64,000 nucleotides of DNA from UBA4416 sp048498515 (GTDB lineage Bacteria; Bacteroidota; Bacteroidia; B-17B0; Aurantibacillaceae), in contig JBEHXV010000014.1 in the NCBI GenBank assembly GCA_048498515.1, forward strand, positions 1 through 64,000, in the 5' to 3' direction. The notes below the pieces were generated by a model. It had not been told where the DNA came from and made no database searches. It saw only the letters and a program-made list of their open reading frames with translations. Both the position numbers and the translations under genes were made by a program. Position 1 is the first letter of the stretch; each line of letters opens with the position of its first letter. Shown here piece after piece: positions 17,854 through 26,304 of this stretch.

Positions 17854-19275
17854 TTGTCTTATTCATCAAATAAAAACTCTTTCAGATCTGTTTTTTTAAG
17901 CTATTTGAACTTCGCTCCTACCAGCGATCAATCACAGCTCATTGACCTTTTGAGCGATTTCATTACCAACCATCATGAGCGGGAAATTATGGTAATTAAG
18001 GGTTACGCCGGTACCGGAAAAACAAACATGGTAGCCGCCCTGTCAAAAACCCTACCTACCTTTAAATGGCGAAGCGTTTTACTGGCGCCAACCGGGAGAG
18101 CCGCTAAAGTCCTGTCGGCCTACTCGCAAAAACCGGCACAAACCATTCACAAAAAAATATTCCGCAAATCGCCCACACACGATGGCGGTGTGATGTTTAC
18201 CCTGGGAGAGAACCTGCACCGCAATACAGTGTTTATTGTGGACGAAGCTTCGATGATTGGCATGGATAATCCCGACTCGGGATCTGTTTATGGCAGCTTG
18301 CTCGAGAGCCTTTTTGAATATGTGTATTCGGGCGATAACTGCAAATTATTACTGGTAGGCGATACCGCGCAATTACCACCGGTTGGAAGTAATGAAAGCC
18401 CCGCCCTGGATATCGCTTTCTTAAAAGCCTCTTACCATTTAAACATTAAACACATTGAACTAAAGCAGGTGGCCCGGCAGCAGGATGCCAGTGGTATTTT
18501 GCTCAATGCAACCCATTTAAGAGAATGCATTGCCGCCGAAAGTACCGAATTTCCAAAACTGCAAACATTTCCGGATGTCATTCGCCTCAACGGTGATGAA
18601 GTGGAAGACGCGCTGAACAATGCTTACAGCAATTATGGTTTTAATGATGTATTAATCGTCACACGCAGTAACAAGCGCGCTAACCTGTTCAACCAATCTG
18701 TGAGAAACCGCATCCGTTACATGGACGATGACCTGTGCGGAGGCGACCTGATGATGGTGGTGAAGAATAATTATTTCTGGCTCGATGATAAATCGGAAGC
18801 GGGTTTTATTGCCAACGGCGATAGCTTGCAGGTACGAAAAATTATGGGACGAAGGGAATTGTACGGCTTTCATTTTGCCGAATGCATTGTTGAATTGTGC
18901 GATTATCCACACGCTCCCGAGATCACACTCAATTTGTTACTTGACTCCATCAGCACCGACACATCGGCATTGACCAAAGAGCAGCAGCAACACCTATTTG
19001 AAGCTGTGATGGAAGATGTAGCCGACCAGCCTACCAAAAGCGCGCGAATGCTTTACCTGAAAAACAGCCCGTATTTCAATGCCCTGCAGGTAAAATTCAA
19101 CTACGCCGTTACTTGTCATAAAGCCCAGGGCGGCCAATGGCCTTGTGTGTTTATCGACCAGGGTTATTTAACCAAGGAAATGCTGAATGTTGAATACATT
19201 CGCTGGTTGTATACAGCCTTTACACGCGCCAGCGAAAAGGTTTACCTCATGAATTTTTCGGATGACTTTTTTTAA
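17854..19275 (+). CDS. ATP-dependent DNA helicase (RecD2/UvrD-like, AAA_30)
   Basis: 473 aa, a compact superfamily 1 helicase. Walker A GYAGTGKT (about residues 50-57), motif II VDEASMIG, motif III VGDTAQLPPVG, and the C-terminal motif V/VI regions VTCHKAQGGQWPCVFID and YTAFTRASEKVYL. Short stand-alone RecD-like enzymes of this size act in DNA repair or processing, with no nuclease domain present. The start is uncertain. TTG at 17854 gives the best N-terminus and no ATG occurs before Walker A; CTG at 17851 is in frame too. It follows the SprF-like gene by 15 bp and may be cotranscribed. Confidence 0.88.
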   Translation: MSYSSNKNSFRSVFLSYLNFAPTSDQSQLIDLLSDFITNHHEREIMVIKGYAGTGKTNMVAALSKTLPTFKWRSVLLAPTGRAAKVLSAYSQKPAQTIHKKIFRKSPTHDGGVMFTLGENLHRNTVFIVDEASMIGMDNPDSGSVYGSLLESLFEYVYSGDNCKLLLVGDTAQLPPVGSNESPALDIAFLKASYHLNIKHIELKQVARQQDASGILLNATHLRECIAAESTEFPKLQTFPDVIRLNGDEVEDALNNAYSNYGFNDVLIVTRSNKRANLFNQSVRNRIRYMDDDLCGGDLMMVVKNNYFWLDDKSEAGFIANGDSLQVRKIMGRRELYGFHFAECIVELCDYPHAPEITLNLLLDSISTDTSALTKEQQQHLFEAVMEDVADQPTKSARMLYLKNSPYFNALQVKFNYAVTCHKAQGGQWPCVFIDQGYLTKEMLNVEYIRWLYTAFTRASEKVYLMNFSDDFF

Positions 19276-19310
19276 GACCTGCCAGGTTTTTAAAACCCGA
19301 CAGGTCTTAA
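19272..19310. terminator. Long hairpin overlapping the helicase stop codon
   Basis: TTAAGACCTG and CAGGTCTTAA form a perfect outer stem, with an inner GGTTTT/AAAACC pairing. The outer stem begins in the stop codon. A weak A/T tail follows. This reads as a terminator or a dispersed palindromic element of the 'gacctgncaggttt' type. Confidence 0.65.
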
Positions 19311-19381
19311 AAAGCTCCAAATAATTGCTCAGGAATAAAGGCAAATTGATTATATTCGCATGATAAAATTTGCAGTTCAGA

Positions 19382-20521
19382 ATGGCGACTTTGACAAAGA
19401 AAATTCAGATGGTTGACCTGAAAGGTCAGTACGAAAAAATAAAAGCGGAGGTGGACGCGGGAATACAGGAAGTGATTAATTCAACCGCCTTTATTAATGG
19501 CCCAGCCGTAAAAGAATTCCAGGCCGACCTTGAAAAATACCTGAACGTAAAACATGTTATTCCCTGTGCCAATGGCACCGATGCCCTGCAGATTGCCATG
19601 ATGGCGCTGGGCTTAAAACCGGGTGATGAAGTCATTACCGCCAGTTTTACTTATGTAGCTACGGCCGAAGTTATTGGTTTATTGGGATTAACGCCTGTAC
19701 TGGTGGATGTATACCCCGATACTTTCGATATTGATGTAGAAGCTATTGAAAAAGCCATTACACCAAAAACAAAAGCCATTGTGCCTGTTCACCTGTTTGG
19801 CCAGTGTGCCGATATGGAACGCATTATGGCTGTGGCAAAAAAACATAACCTGTATGTCGTTGAAGATGTGGCCCAGGCTATTGGCGCTGATTATACTTTT
19901 AGCGATGGCAAAACAGCAAAAGCCGGAACCATAGGTACTATAGGCTGTACCTCATTTTTTCCCAGCAAAAATTTAGGCTGCTATGGCGATGGCGGTGCCA
20001 TGTATACCAACGACGATGCGCTTGCAAAACAACTGCGCATGGTGGCGCATCATGGACAAAGTGTACAATACGTACACGATGTGTTGGGTGTAAATTCGCG
20101 TTTGGATACCATACAGGCCGTTGTACTGAAAGCAAAATTAAAACACCTTGACGAGTATGCCGCCGCAAGAAATAAAGTAGCAGCCTACTATGATAAAGCC
20201 TTTGCCAATCACCCGAAATTAAAAACACCGGTACGAACAAAAAATTCAAATCACGTGTTCCACCAATATACTTTGCAACTCAATGGTATTGACAGAACGA
20301 AATTAAGGCAACACTTATCGGAAAGAGGAATTCCTGCAATGATCTACTACCCTATTCCATTGCACGAACAAAACGCGTTTAAAAGCGACCGGTTTAAAAA
20401 AGGCGATTTCCCGGTAACTGAAAAATTATGTGCAACGGTCCTCTCCTTACCAATGCATACCGAGATGGATGAAGATACTTTGAAGTACATTACAGATAAT
20501 GTTTTAGAATTAGTTAATTAG
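19382..20521 (+). CDS. DegT/DnrJ/EryC1/StrS aminotransferase (WbpE-like)
   Basis: 379 aa from ATG 19382. A TTG four codons earlier is possible, but a TATATTCG box at 19351-19358 favours the ATG. PLP-dependent sugar aminotransferase: IPCANGTDALQIAMMALGL, ASFTYVATAEVIGLLG, VEDVAQAIGADY and the Schiff-base lysine in SFFPSKNLGCYGDGGAM. The sequence is closest in feel to WbpE/WlbC, which make UDP-GlcNAc(3NH2)A from the 3-keto sugar. It heads a run of nucleotide-sugar genes (UDP-glucose dehydrogenase, UXS-like decarboxylase), which suggests surface polysaccharide precursors. The dehydrogenase and acetyltransferase partners of WbpE are not in the window. Confidence 0.88.
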   Translation: MATLTKKIQMVDLKGQYEKIKAEVDAGIQEVINSTAFINGPAVKEFQADLEKYLNVKHVIPCANGTDALQIAMMALGLKPGDEVITASFTYVATAEVIGLLGLTPVLVDVYPDTFDIDVEAIEKAITPKTKAIVPVHLFGQCADMERIMAVAKKHNLYVVEDVAQAIGADYTFSDGKTAKAGTIGTIGCTSFFPSKNLGCYGDGGAMYTNDDALAKQLRMVAHHGQSVQYVHDVLGVNSRLDTIQAVVLKAKLKHLDEYAAARNKVAAYYDKAFANHPKLKTPVRTKNSNHVFHQYTLQLNGIDRTKLRQHLSERGIPAMIYYPIPLHEQNAFKSDRFKKGDFPVTEKLCATVLSLPMHTEMDEDTLKYITDNVLELVN

Positions 20522-20543
20522 TCAATGTGACTATTAGACAATG
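20508..20543. repeat. Family A inverted-repeat left arm
   Basis: AATTAGTTAATTAGTCAATG opens a 36-bp arm that matches the reverse complement of 20731-20767 at about 31 of 36 positions. It starts inside the last codons of the aminotransferase gene and ends on the ATG of the four-helix-bundle remnant. Confidence 0.7.
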
Positions 20544-20699
20544 GAAAGAAAGGATAATGCCATACTGAATTTAACGATAGACTTTTCTATTGAGGTAATT
20601 TCCTTTGTCGAAAAACTGGAAGAAAAAAGAAAAACTTCAAATTATTATAAAAGTTCTATCCAAAATAATAGCATCAACAAAAATAAATTTAAAGAATAA
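20541..20699 (+). pseudogene. Truncated four-helix-bundle (23S IVS-type) protein remnant
   Basis: A 52-codon frame. Residues 1-31 (ILNLTIDFSIEVISFVEKLE then EKRK) match the first helix of the four-helix-bundle/S23 family, the small proteins found in 23S rRNA intervening sequences and as lone ORFs in Bacteroidota genomes. Full-length members are about 115-120 aa and continue with an NQLLKSGTSIGAN-like stretch. Here only a decayed NYYKSSIQNN appears before a stop. The remnant is bracketed by inverted arms at 20508-20543 and 20731-20767, as if the whole unit had been inserted between the aminotransferase and ugd genes. The family match is from memory of the motif and needs a profile search. Confidence 0.5.
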
Positions 20700-20730
20700 A
20701 TTGGCAATTTCAGCTCAGTGAGCATTACCT

Positions 20731-20767
20731 CATTGACTCATTGTCACATAGACTAATCAACTAATTG
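20731..20767. repeat. Family A inverted-repeat right arm
   Basis: CATTGACTCATTGTCACATA and onward form the complement of 20508-20543. The arm ends a few bases before the ugd start at 20773. Confidence 0.7.
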
Positions 20768-20772
20768 AATAT

Positions 20773-22095
20773 ATGAAAATAGCAATTGTAGGAACAGGAT
20801 ACGTAGGTTTAGTAACAGGTACATGCTTTAGCGAAGTGGGTATGGATGTAACCTGTATTGACATCGATCAACGAAAAATTGATAATTTACATAAAGGCAT
20901 CCTCCCTATTTATGAGCCGGGCCTGGATGAAATGGTAAAGCGCAATGTTGAGAAAAAACGTTTGCATTTTTCCACTTCGTTAAAAGACAGCATACAGGGT
21001 GCTGAAGTCGTTTTTATTGCTGTTGGTACGCCACCCGATGAAGATGGCTCTGCCGACTTAAAATATGTATTGGGTGTGGCGGCCAGCATTGGCGAGCACA
21101 TGCAGCACCCGCTGGTAGTTGTTACAAAAAGTACAGTACCGGTAAGCACAGCCGAAAAAGTAAGGAAGGCCTTGAAAGATCAATTGGTAAAACGCAATTC
21201 TGATATTGATTTTTACGTGGCCTCAAATCCTGAATTTTTGAAAGAAGGAGCGGCGATTGAAGATTTCATGAAGCCTGACAGGATCGTGGTTGGGATTGAT
21301 CGACCTGAAGCCGAAGACCTGATGCGTAAATTATACAAACCATTCTTAATGAACGGACACCCCATTTATTTCATGGACATCCCTTCAGCCGAAATGACCA
21401 AGTATGCCGCCAACGCCATGTTGGCAACTAAAATTAGCTTCATGAATGACATTGCCAATTTATGCGAGATCATGGGTGCTGATGTGAACATGGTGCGTAA
21501 AGGCATTGGAAGCGACACGCGTATTGGCACCAAATTTATATACCCTGGTGTTGGTTACGGCGGCAGCTGTTTCCCTAAAGATGTGAAAGCCTTGATTAAA
21601 ACAGCCAAGGAAAATAAATACAACATGCGTATTTTAAATGCGGTGGAAGAAGTGAATGAGAACCAGAAAGAAGTTTTATTTAATAAAGTAAAAGCTCATT
21701 TTAATGGCGACCTGAAAGGCAAAAAGTTTGCACTGTGGGGCTTATCCTTTAAACCTAAAACAGATGATATGCGTGAAGCACCATCGTTGGTTATTATTGA
21801 AAAACTGTTGAAAGAAGGCGCCAGCATTGTTGCTTACGATCCGGTAGCCATGCACGAAGCAAAACATACCTTGAAAGATACCATTGAGTACGCTACCGAC
21901 ATGTACGATACCTTAAATGGTGCCGACGCCTTGTTGATTGTTACCGAGTGGCCTGAGTTCAGGGTTCCTGATTTTGATGAAGTGAGCAAGCGCTTGAAAC
22001 AAAAAGCACTGTTTGACGGAAGAAATATTTTTGATCCGCAGGATATGAAGAAACTGGGTTACAGCTATTACTGTATTGGAATAAAGACAAATTAG
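20773..22095 (+). CDS. ugd: UDP-glucose 6-dehydrogenase
   Basis: 440 aa, typical length. N-terminal Rossmann motif GTGYVGLVTGTCFSEVG, TPPDEDGSADL, the catalytic region ASNPEFLKEGAAIEDFMKPD and the active-site cysteine in YGGSCFPKDVKAL. The C-terminal half carries GLSFKPKTDDMREAPS and the final FDGRNIFDP. It performs the two-step NAD-dependent oxidation of UDP-glucose to UDP-glucuronate, the substrate for the UXS-like enzyme encoded next. Both genes are preceded by family A repeats, so cotranscription across the 101-bp gap is plausible but not certain. Confidence 0.95.
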   Translation: MKIAIVGTGYVGLVTGTCFSEVGMDVTCIDIDQRKIDNLHKGILPIYEPGLDEMVKRNVEKKRLHFSTSLKDSIQGAEVVFIAVGTPPDEDGSADLKYVLGVAASIGEHMQHPLVVVTKSTVPVSTAEKVRKALKDQLVKRNSDIDFYVASNPEFLKEGAAIEDFMKPDRIVVGIDRPEAEDLMRKLYKPFLMNGHPIYFMDIPSAEMTKYAANAMLATKISFMNDIANLCEIMGADVNMVRKGIGSDTRIGTKFIYPGVGYGGSCFPKDVKALIKTAKENKYNMRILNAVEEVNENQKEVLFNKVKAHFNGDLKGKKFALWGLSFKPKTDDMREAPSLVIIEKLLKEGASIVAYDPVAMHEAKHTLKDTIEYATDMYDTLNGADALLIVTEWPEFRVPDFDEVSKRLKQKALFDGRNIFDPQDMKKLGYSYYCIGIKTN

Positions 22096-22196
22096 GCAAT
22101 TCGGCAATGAGACAATTTGCCAATGAAAAGAAAATAAACTTAAACTAATTTTGCTAATTGACTTATTGTCAAATTATCAAATTAACTAATTAAAAT
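22090..22196. repeat. Family A inverted repeat (no ORF inside)
   Basis: The left arm begins ATTAGGCAATTCGGCAATGA and the right arm ends ATTGTCAAATTATCAAATTA. The arms are imperfectly complementary (roughly two thirds identity over about 36 bp) with a short A-rich centre. It fills the gap between ugd and the next gene. Confidence 0.55.
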
Positions 22197-23186
22197 ATGA
22201 GTCAAAAAAGAATTTTAATTACAGGAGCTGCCGGATTTTTAGGTTCGCATTTGTGCGACCGTTTTATTAAAGAAGGAATGCAAGTCGTGGCCATGGATAA
22301 CCTGGTGACCGGCGACCTGAAAAACATTGAACATTTATTTAAGCTGGAGCAATTTGAATTTTATCACCACGACGTGAGCAAGTTCATTCATGTGCCCGGT
22401 AACATTGATTACATTTTGCACTTTGCCTCTCCGGCAAGCCCTATCGATTATTTAAAAATTCCCATCCAGACACTCAAAGTTTCTTCTTTGGGAACACATA
22501 ACGTATTGGGTCTTGCCCGTGTTAAAAAAGCACGCGTACTGGTTGCCTCCACCAGCGAGGTGTATGGCGATCCACATGTGCATCCGCAAACCGAAGAGTA
22601 CTGGGGTAATGTAAACCCTGTTGGTCCGCGCGGTTGTTATGATGAAGCCAAACGTTTTATGGAAGCCATCACCATGGCTTATCATGAAACGCATGGTTTG
22701 GAAACACGCATCATCCGGATCTTCAATACTTATGGTCCACGTATGCGTCTTAACGACGGACGTGTATTACCGGCATTCATTGGCCAGGCATTACGCGGCG
22801 AAGACCTCACCATGTTTGGCGATGGAAGCCAGACACGCAGTTTCTGCTACGTAGATGATTTAGTGGAAGGCATTTACCGTTTATTAATGAGTGACTACCA
22901 TTTACCGGTAAACATTGGCAATCCCGATGAGATCAGCATTAAGGATTTTGCCGACGAGATCTTAAAATTAACCGGATCGAATCAAAAACTTATTTCCCTG
23001 CCTTTGCCTAAAGACGATCCAAAACAACGTCGCCCGGATATTACCAAGGCAAAAGAAATTTTGAAATGGGAACCAAAAGTGAGCCGTGCCGAAGGATTAA
23101 AGATCACTTACAGCTACTTTAAAACCTTAAGTAAGGAAGAGCTGAATAAAACCGAGCACAGGAACCTGGAAACCCTGAACCGATAA
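22197..23186 (+). CDS. UDP-glucuronate decarboxylase / UDP-xylose synthase-like SDR
   Basis: 329 aa extended SDR. NAD motif TGAAGFLGSHLCD, HFASPASPIDY, STSEVYGDP, and the catalytic Tyr-Lys pair in GPRGCYDEAKR, close to the GPRSCYDEGKR of UXS enzymes. IIRIFNTYGPRMRLNDGRV and FCYVDDLVEGIYRL are also UXS-like. The likely reaction is oxidative decarboxylation of UDP-glucuronate to UDP-xylose. This fits its place directly after UDP-glucose dehydrogenase. A relative with dehydratase activity cannot be excluded from sequence alone. The acylphosphatase gene starts 1 bp after the stop. Confidence 0.88.
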   Translation: MSQKRILITGAAGFLGSHLCDRFIKEGMQVVAMDNLVTGDLKNIEHLFKLEQFEFYHHDVSKFIHVPGNIDYILHFASPASPIDYLKIPIQTLKVSSLGTHNVLGLARVKKARVLVASTSEVYGDPHVHPQTEEYWGNVNPVGPRGCYDEAKRFMEAITMAYHETHGLETRIIRIFNTYGPRMRLNDGRVLPAFIGQALRGEDLTMFGDGSQTRSFCYVDDLVEGIYRLLMSDYHLPVNIGNPDEISIKDFADEILKLTGSNQKLISLPLPKDDPKQRRPDITKAKEILKWEPKVSRAEGLKITYSYFKTLSKEELNKTEHRNLETLNR

Positions 23187-23187
23187 G

Positions 23188-23460
23188 TTGATCCGGCATT
23201 ATAACATAACCGTTAAAGGCAAAGTGCAGCGTGTATCTTACCGTTTCTGCACACATGCACAAGCCATGAAATACAATCTCACGGGTTATGTAAAAAACCT
23301 TCACAACGGAGATGTATATATTGAGGCCGAAGGGGAAGAAGAAGACATCAACAAGCTCATTGACTGGTGTTATGTAGGTTCGCCTTTATCGCAGGTAAAA
23401 GAAGTGAATGCCGAAGAAAATGCCCTGAAGAATTTTGAAACCTTCGAAGTAAAGAAGTAA
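23188..23460 (+). CDS. acyP: Acylphosphatase
   Basis: 90 aa, the usual size. VKGKVQRVSYRFCTHAQAM contains the phosphate-binding loop with its catalytic Arg (consensus G-x-V-Q-G-V-x-x-R), and LTGYVKNLHNGDVYIEAEG contains the catalytic Asn. In this copy the loop reads KVQRVSYR, so the second Gly of the consensus is Arg. It hydrolyses acyl phosphates in the cytosol. The start is TTG at 23188, placed 1 bp after the previous stop; no upstream ATG exists in frame. Probably translated by reinitiation. Confidence 0.88.
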   Translation: MIRHYNITVKGKVQRVSYRFCTHAQAMKYNLTGYVKNLHNGDVYIEAEGEEEDINKLIDWCYVGSPLSQVKEVNAEENALKNFETFEVKK

Positions 23461-23479
23461 GAGCTTCGCAGAGTGTAAT

Positions 23480-23842
23480 ATGGTCAAAGCTTTCATAACC
23501 ATTTTAGCTGTTATAATAATACTAGCCTTTATACTATTAATAGAGTTAAAAAAAGCCTATATCTACCAGTATATGAACCTGAAAAATGGTAAACCCAAAG
23601 GTTCGCTTTTGAAAGGTATATTGGACAATCCCGTTAAAAGACAAGGCATATGGAATACGCTCGATGAACAGCTTAAACTCTTCCAGGTAAGCCCTGTTGC
23701 AATGGATAATGAAACGCCTGAATTAAAACGTATCAAAGCAAATATGGTAAAAATACGTTATGTAAAATATGCATTACTATTCTTTACCATCCTGATTGCT
23801 TTAACAGTTGCCATCTTAAACCAAAATGGTTTTTCAATTTAA
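23480..23842 (+). CDS. Small two-helix membrane protein, unknown function
   Basis: 120 aa. Hydrophobic helix 1 at about residues 4-22 (AFITILAVIIILAFILLIEL) and helix 2 at about 97-113 (YALLFFTILIALTVAILN) flank a basic, soluble central loop of about 70 residues containing KGILDNPVKRQGIWNTLDEQL. Both ends are short, so the loop is probably cytoplasmic with N and C termini outside, or the reverse. I do not recognise a family. It lies 19 bp after the acylphosphatase gene on the same strand and reads as a real gene from its codon use. Confidence 0.6.
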   Translation: MVKAFITILAVIIILAFILLIELKKAYIYQYMNLKNGKPKGSLLKGILDNPVKRQGIWNTLDEQLKLFQVSPVAMDNETPELKRIKANMVKIRYVKYALLFFTILIALTVAILNQNGFSI

Positions 23843-23922
23843 AAGCTAAATTAATACAGGTTTGGGATATTTTTAGTTCCCGTTTTTTTTCATTACCTTC
23901 ATTTAAACTTAAAATTCAGACT

Positions 23923-24960
23923 ATGAAAAAAATCTACCTGTTATTTCTTTCTGGCCTTTTATCTTTAAGCGCTAAGGCGCAATACACCATTACCGCCGCA
24001 AGCAACAATCCCGTCATTGGCGAAACAGGCACCGTATACCGTGCCGACACTGCCCATGTTTTACCAGGTTCTACGGGCGCTAATCAAACCTGGGATTTTA
24101 CAGGCATCGTGGTGCAAACAACAGCCACTGCTGTAAACAGCTCTTATGTCGCTACTTCAGCCGCACCTAATTACACGGCGTTTCCGGGCACCAATATTGC
24201 TCAAACGGATGGTTCCGGCGCTTATAGCATGTGGCAATATACTACCTCCGGCGGTTACCTTTATGGTTTTACCACACCATCATTAACCGTTGTTTATTCA
24301 AATCCTGAAACCTTGTACACCATTCCGTTTACTTATGGTTTTACAAGCAATGATAATTTTGCAGGAACATTCACTATCTCCGGGTACCCGGCTACCAGGA
24401 ACGGAAGTGTAACCACCGTAGGCGAGGGTTACGGCACGCTGATGATGCCTCACAGTCAAAACTACAGTAATGTATTAAAGATAAAATTACAGCAAACCAC
24501 CGTTGATGTTATCAGCGCCATTAACTATACTTCAACCGAAGTATCGGACACCTATGTGTTTATCTCCTCTGCTTCCAAAAATGCTCTACTCTCTATTTCC
24601 AATAAAACAACCACTACTACCTTTACGTCAACTACTGTTTCAAAAGAAAGGACCGTGGATGTGAACAGCATCACCATTGTTGGAATTGACGAACACAAAA
24701 AAGAAGCGAACTTTAGTATTTATCCTAATCCAACCAACACCGCCGAAGTATCGCTGTTTTATGTGATCGCAAATCCTGAGAACTATGAAGTTTCGGTTTT
24801 AAACCCGGTTGGACAAATTGTAAAATCCTATTCTTTAGGAAACCAGGCACCGGGAATGTACAACGAAAAACTCAGGTTGGATGGCCTGGCCAAAGGTATG
24901 TACTTTATTAAATTAAAAGGCAGGGAGAACGAAGGTACTCAGAAAATAATTATTGAGTAA
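23923..24960 (+). CDS. T9SS type A cargo protein (secreted)
   Basis: 345 aa. Signal peptide (YLLFLSGLLSLSAKAQ), then a Thr/Ser/Asn-rich beta-strand domain beginning YTITAASNNPVIGETGT, with GSTGANQTWDFTG, a pattern seen in other uncharacterised Bacteroidota secreted proteins. The last 85 residues form a Por secretion signal: NFSIYPNPTNTAEVSLFY, NPVGQIVKSY and GLAKGMYFIKLKG. That signal is cleaved during T9SS export and the protein is attached to the surface or released. Function of the passenger is unknown. Preceded by an 80-bp gap and followed by a hairpin. Confidence 0.85.
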   Translation: MKKIYLLFLSGLLSLSAKAQYTITAASNNPVIGETGTVYRADTAHVLPGSTGANQTWDFTGIVVQTTATAVNSSYVATSAAPNYTAFPGTNIAQTDGSGAYSMWQYTTSGGYLYGFTTPSLTVVYSNPETLYTIPFTYGFTSNDNFAGTFTISGYPATRNGSVTTVGEGYGTLMMPHSQNYSNVLKIKLQQTTVDVISAINYTSTEVSDTYVFISSASKNALLSISNKTTTTTFTSTTVSKERTVDVNSITIVGIDEHKKEANFSIYPNPTNTAEVSLFYVIANPENYEVSVLNPVGQIVKSYSLGNQAPGMYNEKLRLDGLAKGMYFIKLKGRENEGTQKIIIE

Positions 24961-24983
24961 TCAGTTAGCGAAAGCATAAGCTC

Positions 24984-25058
24984 TTGTCAGTTCGAGCGAA
25001 GTCGAGAAGTCTTCCAAAGCTTTAATTTTTGAGTTCTCGACTCCGCTCGAAGTGACAA
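24984..25058. repeat. Family C inverted repeat, probable bidirectional terminator
   Basis: Arms 24984-25008 and 25034-25058 are complementary at 23 of 25 positions, separated by a 25-bp spacer. The core TCGACTCCGCTC recurs at 6025-6052 and in the SpoIIE gene. It sits between convergent genes, so it may terminate both. Confidence 0.75.
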
Positions 25059-25070
25059 ATTTCAATGCCA

Positions 25071-25466
25071 TTACACTATCTTTTCCCTGATCTCTTCAGG
25101 AATCAAACATTTTTCCTTTTTTGTAAAATCAAATACCACTAGCACGTCTTTGGCTATAGCCACCACTTCGTCGTCGGCATTGGTCATGGTATGTTCCAGC
25201 GAGAAGCTGGTGTTCTTTACAAAAGCAATTTTTGTGTGCACGTTGATGTAACCGGGGAAATGCAATTCCTTTTTAAACTGGCAATTTGTTTCGGCTACCA
25301 TAAACCCTATGTTCTGTGTGCGATGAAGCTTCATTAAACCAATGCTATCTACATAATTCAACCGGGCAGCCTGCACATATTTCATAAACATGACATTATT
25401 CACATGGCCGAAGGCATCGATCTCGCTCCAATCAATTCTCAATGTTATTTTATTCTCAAGACTCAT
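25071..25466 (-). CDS. Acyl-CoA thioesterase (4HBT / hot-dog family)
   Basis: 131 aa, one hot-dog domain. The opening ITLRIDWSEIDAFGHVNNVMFMKYVQAARLNY holds the 4-hydroxybenzoyl-CoA-thioesterase type active site (D-x-x-G-H-V-N-N, nucleophile Asp). The remainder, with FKKELHFPGYINVHTKI and FSLEHTMTNADDEVVA, is typical of YbgC/FadM-like enzymes. It hydrolyses acyl-CoA or acyl-ACP thioesters; the chain specificity is not readable. Its ATG lies 1 bp downstream of the glycosyltransferase stop, so the two are cotranscribed although functionally unrelated at first sight. Confidence 0.85.
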   Translation of the reverse strand: MSLENKITLRIDWSEIDAFGHVNNVMFMKYVQAARLNYVDSIGLMKLHRTQNIGFMVAETNCQFKKELHFPGYINVHTKIAFVKNTSFSLEHTMTNADDEVVAIAKDVLVVFDFTKKEKCLIPEEIREKIV

Positions 25467-25467
25467 T

Positions 25468-26217
25468 TTACTTTTTAAATAACTGTATTATTTTTCGCAA
25501 AGGCTTTGCATATAAGGTATAAAAATATGGTTTCAAGCCATTTATTTTCCAGGCCTTCCGGTCCTCGCTATTTGCCCTGATCCTGTTCTTAAGACTCACA
25601 TTACTTTTGCCGCCTACCCTCATTTTTATAATGAACTCAGGCAGGTAAGCCAGTTTTATTTTGTGCTTGTGAATGAAACGCAGCATGAGTTCATAATCGG
25701 CTGCCGAAACCAAATCCAGGTTAAAACTTCCGAATTTTTCATATACCGTTCGTTTCACAAAAAAGGTGGGATGTGGTGGCATCCAGCCGTTCAGGAACAT
25801 GCCATGCTTATAGCGGCCCGATTTCCAGCGGCGGTGAATTTTATTGGTATCATGCTTATCCACATAAAACAAGTCGGCATAAACGGCATCGGCATGTTCG
25901 GCTTTAAAGGCATGAACAACATTTTCAATAGTATGATGGCTTGTGTAAAAATCGTCGCTGTGAATAATGCCTACCACATCGCCACTGGCCATAGCAATGC
26001 CTTTATTCAAGGCGTCATATAAACCATTATCTTTTTCAGAAACAAACTTCGCGATCTTGTCTTTATAGGAATGTACTATCGATAAGGTACTGTCTGTTGA
26101 ACCACCATCTACAATAATATACTCAATATCCTTATAGGTTTGACTCAACACCGAATCAATCGTATCAATAAGGGTTGACTCGCTGTTATAGGTAATGGTT
26201 ATGATGCTTACTTTCAA
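25468..26217 (-). CDS. Family 2 glycosyltransferase
   Basis: 249 aa. GT-A fold start VSIITITYNSESTLIDTIDS, then EYIIVDGGSTDSTLSI, the nucleotide-binding Asp region and the metal-binding DxD equivalent at IIHSDDFYTSH. Acceptor-side sequence PHPTFFVKRTVYEKFGSFN is typical of enzymes related to WcaE/EpsE-type exopolysaccharide transferases. Cytoplasmic, transferring a sugar from a nucleotide donor to a lipid-linked acceptor. The start is TTG at 26215-26217, because no ATG precedes the first strand. Separated from gmhB by the family E inverted repeat. Confidence 0.85.
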   Translation of the reverse strand: MKVSIITITYNSESTLIDTIDSVLSQTYKDIEYIIVDGGSTDSTLSIVHSYKDKIAKFVSEKDNGLYDALNKGIAMASGDVVGIIHSDDFYTSHHTIENVVHAFKAEHADAVYADLFYVDKHDTNKIHRRWKSGRYKHGMFLNGWMPPHPTFFVKRTVYEKFGSFNLDLVSAADYELMLRFIHKHKIKLAYLPEFIIKMRVGGKSNVSLKNRIRANSEDRKAWKINGLKPYFYTLYAKPLRKIIQLFKK

Positions 26218-26241
26218 GAATGTATTCCTTTTTCATTTATG

Positions 26242-26304
26242 ATTACGAATATATACGAATCTGTGCTTACCTTGCATATTACCTATTCGTATTAAATTCG
26301 TAAT
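26242..26304. repeat. Family E inverted repeat
   Basis: ATTACGAATATATACGAAT (26242-26260) faces TATTCGTATTAAATTCGTAAT read in reverse (26284-26304), giving 18-19 matching positions with one small gap. It ends at the gmhB stop codon. Confidence 0.7.
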
